8,942 nucleotides of DNA from Methylococcales bacterium. GTDB lineage: Bacteria; Pseudomonadota; Gammaproteobacteria; Methylococcales; Methylomonadaceae. The notes under the pieces are model-generated. The model did no database searches. It was given only the letters and a program-made list of their open reading frames with translations, and had not been told where the DNA came from. The translations under genes were made by a program, and so were the position numbers. The stretch's first letter is position 1; each line of letters starts with the position of its first letter. Shown piece after piece: positions 5,547 through 8,942 of this stretch. Location of the stretch: positions 1 to 8,942 of the forward strand of contig JAGLUC010000022.1 in the NCBI GenBank assembly GCA_023134955.1, written 5' to 3'.

Positions 5547-5858
5547 TTATTGAAGTTTAATTTGAACATCAACCCCAGCTGCAAGATCTAACTTCATCAA
5601 TGCATCTACAGTTTTATCAGTTGGATCAACAATGTCGAGCAACCTTTTATATGTTCTTAACTCATACTGATCTCTAGCATCTTTATTTACATGCGGAGAA
5701 ATCAATATAGTAAAACGCTCTTTTTTAGTAGGCAATGGAATAGGACCTTTTACCAAAGCACCCGTTCTTTTTGCTGTTTCTACTATTTCTCCAGCAGATT
5801 GATCAATTAATTTATGGTCAAATGCTTTTAAGCGAATTCTAATAGTTTGATTAGCCAT
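5547..5858 (-). CDS. rpsJ: 30S ribosomal protein S10 (NusE)
   Basis: S10 is a tertiary 30S head protein and, as NusE, pairs with NusB in rRNA antitermination and with NusG to link transcription and translation. The 103-residue product has exactly the E. coli length and shows IRIRLKAFDHKLIDQS (residues 6-21), KGPIPLPTKKERFT and SPHVNKDARDQYELRTYKRL, ending AAGVDVQIKLQ. The ATG is only 5 nt after the tuf stop (TAA GGTAA ATG). The nearest AAGG run overlaps that stop and is very close to the ATG, so coupling to EF-Tu translation is likely. There is no room for the long leader found before rpsJ in E. coli. Confidence 0.98.
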   Translation of the reverse strand: MANQTIRIRLKAFDHKLIDQSAGEIVETAKRTGALVKGPIPLPTKKERFTILISPHVNKDARDQYELRTYKRLLDIVDPTDKTVDALMKLDLAAGVDVQIKLQ

Positions 5859-5863
5859 TTACC

Positions 5864-7084
5864 TTACTCAATGATTGAAGCAACAACACCCGCACCCACT
5901 GTGCGACCACCTTCACGTACAGCGAAACGAAGTCCCTCTTCCATCGCAATTGGATTAATTAAAGTCACTTCAACCGTTACGTTATCACCTGGCATTACCA
6001 TTTCAATACCATCTTGTAACTCTACAGCACCAGTAATATCAGTCGTTCTGAAATAGAACTGCGGACGATAACCATTAAAGAAAGGTGTATGACGACCGCC
6101 TTCATCTTTAGATAAAACATAAATTTCAGCTTTAAATTTTGAATGAGGTTTTACCGAACCAGGATGCGCCAATACTTGACCACGCTCAACTTCTTCACGC
6201 TTAGTTCCACGTAATAAAACACCTACGTTATCACCTGCCTCGCCTTGATCCAATAACTTACGAAACATTTCAACGCCCGTACATGTTGTCTTGGCAGTCT
6301 CTTTAATACCGACGATCTCTAACTCTTCACCAACTTTAACGATACCACGCTCAATACGACCAGTTACCACCGTACCACGACCTGAAATTGAAAATACATC
6401 TTCAACAGGCATAATGAATGCGCCATCAACAGCTCTCTCTGGCAGAGGAATATAAGTATCTAAAGCTTCTACCAGTTTAAGAACCGATGGAACACCAACT
6501 TCACTTGTATCACCTTCCAGTGCTTTTAATGCAGAACCCACAATAATTGGAGTATCATCACCAGGAAATTCATACTGATCTAATAACTCACGCAATTCCA
6601 TTTCCACTAACTCAATCATTTCATCATACTCTTCAGTATGAAGACCACCACAATCTTCAGCGAGTATGTCTGCTTTATTCAGAAACACTACAATATAAGG
6701 AACACCAACCTGTTTAGATAACAAGATATGCTCTCTTGTTTGGGGCATAGGTCCATCAGTTGCACCACACACTAAAATAGCACCATCCATCTGGGCTGCA
6801 CCGGTAATCATGTTTTTTACATAATCGGCGTGACCTGGGCAGTCAACGTGTGCATAGTGACGATTTGCTGACTCATATTCAACATGAGAAGTTGCGATAG
6901 TAATCCCACGCTCACGCTCTTCAGGGGCATTATCAATTTCGTCGAAAGCTTTAACTTCGCCACCCATTGCTTCTGCCATTACTTTTGTTAAAGCAGCTGT
7001 CAAAGTTGTTTTGCCGTGGTCAACGTGTCCAATTGTACCCACGTTTACATGGGGTTTTGTTCTTTCAAATTTTTCTTTAGCCAT
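5864..7084 (-). CDS. tuf: Elongation factor Tu
   Basis: EF-Tu is the GTPase that brings aminoacyl-tRNA to the ribosomal A site. All G motifs are present: GHVDHGKT (19-26), RGITI (59-63), DCPGH (81-85, with the catalytic His85), NKAD (136-139) and SAL (184-186). Domains II and III follow, with SISGRGTVVTGR and GGRHTPFFNGYRPQFYFRTTD. The product has 406 residues against 394 in E. coli. The extra length is about 10 residues straight after NKAD (about 141-151, containing EDCGGLHTEE) and 2 more near GDTSEVGVPS. The reading frame is clean, so this is a real insertion and not a frameshift. The ATG lies 25 nt after fusA, with AAGG about 9 nt upstream. The stop is 5 nt before rpsJ. Whether a second tuf copy exists cannot be seen. 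Confidence 0.98.
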   Translation of the reverse strand: MAKEKFERTKPHVNVGTIGHVDHGKTTLTAALTKVMAEAMGGEVKAFDEIDNAPEERERGITIATSHVEYESANRHYAHVDCPGHADYVKNMITGAAQMDGAILVCGATDGPMPQTREHILLSKQVGVPYIVVFLNKADILAEDCGGLHTEEYDEMIELVEMELRELLDQYEFPGDDTPIIVGSALKALEGDTSEVGVPSVLKLVEALDTYIPLPERAVDGAFIMPVEDVFSISGRGTVVTGRIERGIVKVGEELEIVGIKETAKTTCTGVEMFRKLLDQGEAGDNVGVLLRGTKREEVERGQVLAHPGSVKPHSKFKAEIYVLSKDEGGRHTPFFNGYRPQFYFRTTDITGAVELQDGIEMVMPGDNVTVEVTLINPIAMEEGLRFAVREGGRTVGAGVVASIIE

Positions 7085-7109
7085 GAGTCAATACCTTATA
7101 GTCTTTATT

Positions 7110-8942
7110 TTATAAAACTTTATTAATAATAGCTTCCGCAATACTTGCAGGTGTTTCGCTATATTTTTCAAACTGCATACTGTATGTTGCTCGCCCTTGT
7201 GTTGCGGAACGTAAATCAGTTGCATAACCAAACATTTCAGCCAACGGAACCTGACAGTGTAACACAGTTCCAGCCACTGAATCATCCATCCCTAGAACAA
7301 TTCCGCGACGCCTATTGACATCGCCAACAACATCTCCCACATTATCATGAGGAGTTAGCACTTCAACCTTCATCAAAGGTTCAAGCAACACAGGATTTGC
7401 AGTTTTCGCCCCATCCCTAAAGCCAATAGATCCTGCTATTTTGAAAGCCATCTCATTCGAGTCGACATCATGATATGACCCATCGAACAAAGTAACTTTT
7501 ACATCTACAACTGGAAAGCCTCCAAGTACACCGCTTTCCATTTGATCTTGAATTCCCTTATTAATTGCTGGTATAAATTCCTTTGGCACCGTCCCACCAA
7601 CAATTTTATTAACAAACTCATAACCTGAACCCTGCTCCATAGGCTCTAATTTTAAACAAACATGACCATACTGGCCTTTGCCACCAGTTTGCTTAATAAA
7701 TTTTCCTTCACATTCCACTGCACTGGAAATCGTTTCTCGATAAGCCACTTGTGGGTCACCCACATTTGCCCCTACCCCAAACTCCCTTTTCAGGCGATCA
7801 ACAATTATTTCTAAATGTAATTCACCCATTCCAGAAATAATTGTCTGACCTGATTCTTCATCAGCGCTCACTCTAAACGAAGGATCTTCTTGAGCCAATT
7901 TTGCAAATGCCAGAGCCATTTTATCCTGGTCAGCCAAGGTTTTAGGCTCAACAGCAATCGAAATAACGGGCTCTGGAAACTCTATTTTTTCCAAAACTAT
8001 CGGCCTCTTTAAATCACAAAGAGTATCGCCTGTTGTCACCAGTTTCAATCCTATTGCTGCTGCAATATCCCCAGCGCGCACTTCCTGAACCTCTTCTCGA
8101 CTGTTCGCATGCATCTGAACTATTCGCCCAACTCTTTCTTTCTTTTCTTTTATAGAGTTATAAACCACGTCTCCTGATTTCAGGACACCAGAATAAACCC
8201 TAAAAAAAGCTAACGAACCCACAAATGGATCTGTTGCAATTTTAAATGCTAATGCTGAAAACGGCTCCTTATCATCTGAATGCCTTAGCTCTTCATTAAC
8301 ACTACTCTGTACAGCTTTCACATCTGCTGGCGAAGGCAGATACTCGATAACCGCGTCCAGCAAACTCTGAACACCTTTATTTTTAAAAGCTGAACCACAA
8401 AATGCAGGAACAACTTTGTTTTCTATCACCTGAGATCTAATACCCAGCTTAATCTCATCATCTGTCAAAACACCTTGTTCAAGATATTTTTCCATCAAAT
8501 TATCATCTGAGTCAGCTGCAACCTCTAAAATCTTTTCTCGCCATTGTTCGGCAAGTTCGAGCATCTCTTCAGGAATCTCCTTTTCTTCAAAGGACATCCC
8601 CATATTCGCCTCTTCCCAATAAATTGCTTTCATTTTAACGAGATCAACAACCCCTTTAAAATTTTCTTCAGCACCTATTGGCAACTGCATCACGACTGGA
8701 ACCGCATGAAGACGCGATTCTATTTGCTCTATAACTCGAAAAAAATCAGCACCTGAGCGATCCATTTTATTAACAAAGGCTAACCTCGGCACTTGATACT
8801 TATTTGCCTGCCGCCAAACTGTTTCCGACTGCGGTTCAACACCACCTACCGCACAAAAAACAGCACATGCACCATCTAAAACCCGCAATGAACGCTCTAC
8901 TTCAATGGTAAAATCAACATGCCCAGGTGTATCAATAATATT
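7110..8942 (-). CDS. fusA: Elongation factor G, C-terminal 610 residues (5' end cut by window)
   Basis: EF-G is the GTPase that drives translocation and, with RRF, ribosome recycling. The frame runs open to the window edge. The first visible residues are NIIDTPGHVDFTIEVERS, which contain the G3 motif DTPGH, so about 84 residues with the P-loop and switch I lie outside (compared with E. coli). Next come NKMD (fragment residues 58-61) and GSAFKNKG of the G domain. Domain II follows with FKIATDPFVG and VRAGDIAAAIGLK. The domain III block is IISGMGELHLEIIVDRLKREF, the domain IV block is TGGKGQYGHV and the domain V block is PLAEMFGYATDLRS. A TTG at 8888-8886 could be taken as a start, but it is an internal leucine codon (SLRVLDGA; E. 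coli has SMRVLDGA). The gene ends in TAA, 25 nt before tuf, as in str operons. Confidence 0.98.
   Translation of the reverse strand, partial: NIIDTPGHVDFTIEVERSLRVLDGACAVFCAVGGVEPQSETVWRQANKYQVPRLAFVNKMDRSGADFFRVIEQIESRLHAVPVVMQLPIGAEENFKGVVDLVKMKAIYWEEANMGMSFEEKEIPEEMLELAEQWREKILEVAADSDDNLMEKYLEQGVLTDDEIKLGIRSQVIENKVVPAFCGSAFKNKGVQSLLDAVIEYLPSPADVKAVQSSVNEELRHSDDKEPFSALAFKIATDPFVGSLAFFRVYSGVLKSGDVVYNSIKEKKERVGRIVQMHANSREEVQEVRAGDIAAAIGLKLVTTGDTLCDLKRPIVLEKIEFPEPVISIAVEPKTLADQDKMALAFAKLAQEDPSFRVSADEESGQTIISGMGELHLEIIVDRLKREFGVGANVGDPQVAYRETISSAVECEGKFIKQTGGKGQYGHVCLKLEPMEQGSGYEFVNKIVGGTVPKEFIPAINKGIQDQMESGVLGGFPVVDVKVTLFDGSYHDVDSNEMAFKIAGSIGFRDGAKTANPVLLEPLMKVEVLTPHDNVGDVVGDVNRRRGIVLGMDDSVAGTVLHCQVPLAEMFGYATDLRSATQGRATYSMQFEKYSETPASIAEAIINKVL

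Noticed and set aside
5864..7084. Frameshift or assembly error as the cause of the longer EF-Tu
   Set aside because: The frame and the flanking motifs NKAD and ELVEMEL are intact on both sides, and the added length is a multiple of three, so a true in-frame insertion is simpler.
7085..7117. Possible tuf promoter around the palindrome TTTTATAAAA at the fusA stop
   Set aside because: The TATAAA-like box has no good -35 partner at the right distance, and such boxes are expected by chance in AT-rich DNA.
7088..7285. Minus-strand open frame of 65 codons at the end of fusA
   Set aside because: It is an out-of-frame reading of the EF-G C-terminus and the fusA-tuf spacer; the EF-G frame is clearly the coding one.
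8886..8888. TTG as the start codon of a shortened EF-G
   Set aside because: The frame continues upstream to the window edge with the conserved DTPGH motif, so this is an internal leucine codon and the gene is merely cut by the window.
1..8942. CRISPR arrays, tRNA or rRNA genes, insertion sequences, phage or defence genes
   Set aside because: Nearly every base belongs to a ribosomal protein or elongation factor gene. I saw no spaced repeats, transposase motifs or cloverleaf sequences, and no spacer is large enough to hold them.

Overview
This window is one uninterrupted stretch of the bacterial translation gene cluster, read entirely on the minus strand. In the direction of transcription (right to left) the order is fusA (5' end cut by the window) - tuf - rpsJ - rplC - rplD - rplW - rplB - rpsS - rplV - rpsC - rplP - rpmC - rpsQ - rplN - rplX - rplE (3' end cut). 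It therefore joins the end of the str operon (EF-G, EF-Tu), the whole S10 operon (S10 to S17) and the start of the spc operon (L14, L24, L5).

The organism is a bacterium with AT-rich DNA. The proteins look gammaproteobacterial in general style: the EF-Tu switch and domain II/III motifs, S3, L16, L29 and L22 all resemble gammaproteobacterial versions from memory. A genus cannot be named from this alone. No eukaryotic, archaeal or phage signal is present.

Layout: 7110-8942 EF-G, 5864-7084 EF-Tu, 5547-5858 S10, 2437-5500 the L3-L4-L23-L2-S19-L22 block, 872-2427 S3-L16-L29-S17, and 1-827 L14-L24-L5. Spacers run from overlap (rplD/rplW 4 nt, rplP/rpmC 1 nt) to 46 nt. There is no non-coding stretch over 50 bases and no room for an extra gene. 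Most starts have a clear Shine-Dalgarno sequence; several are coupled to the preceding stop codon. I see no promoter strong enough to call, and no strong terminator. The genes are most simply read as part of one long transcription unit whose promoter lies outside the window, beyond fusA.

The products work together: the ribosomal proteins are assembly partners of the 30S and 50S subunits, and EF-Tu and EF-G are the two elongation GTPases that use the finished ribosome.

I looked for an undescribed system and did not find one. This is a conserved housekeeping locus. The points worth a second look are modest: a roughly 10-residue insertion in the EF-Tu G domain just before helix D, the absence of room for an S10-type leader between tuf and rpsJ, small A/U-rich hairpins in the two longest spacers, and UAG stop codons embedded in the next gene's Shine-Dalgarno sequence.
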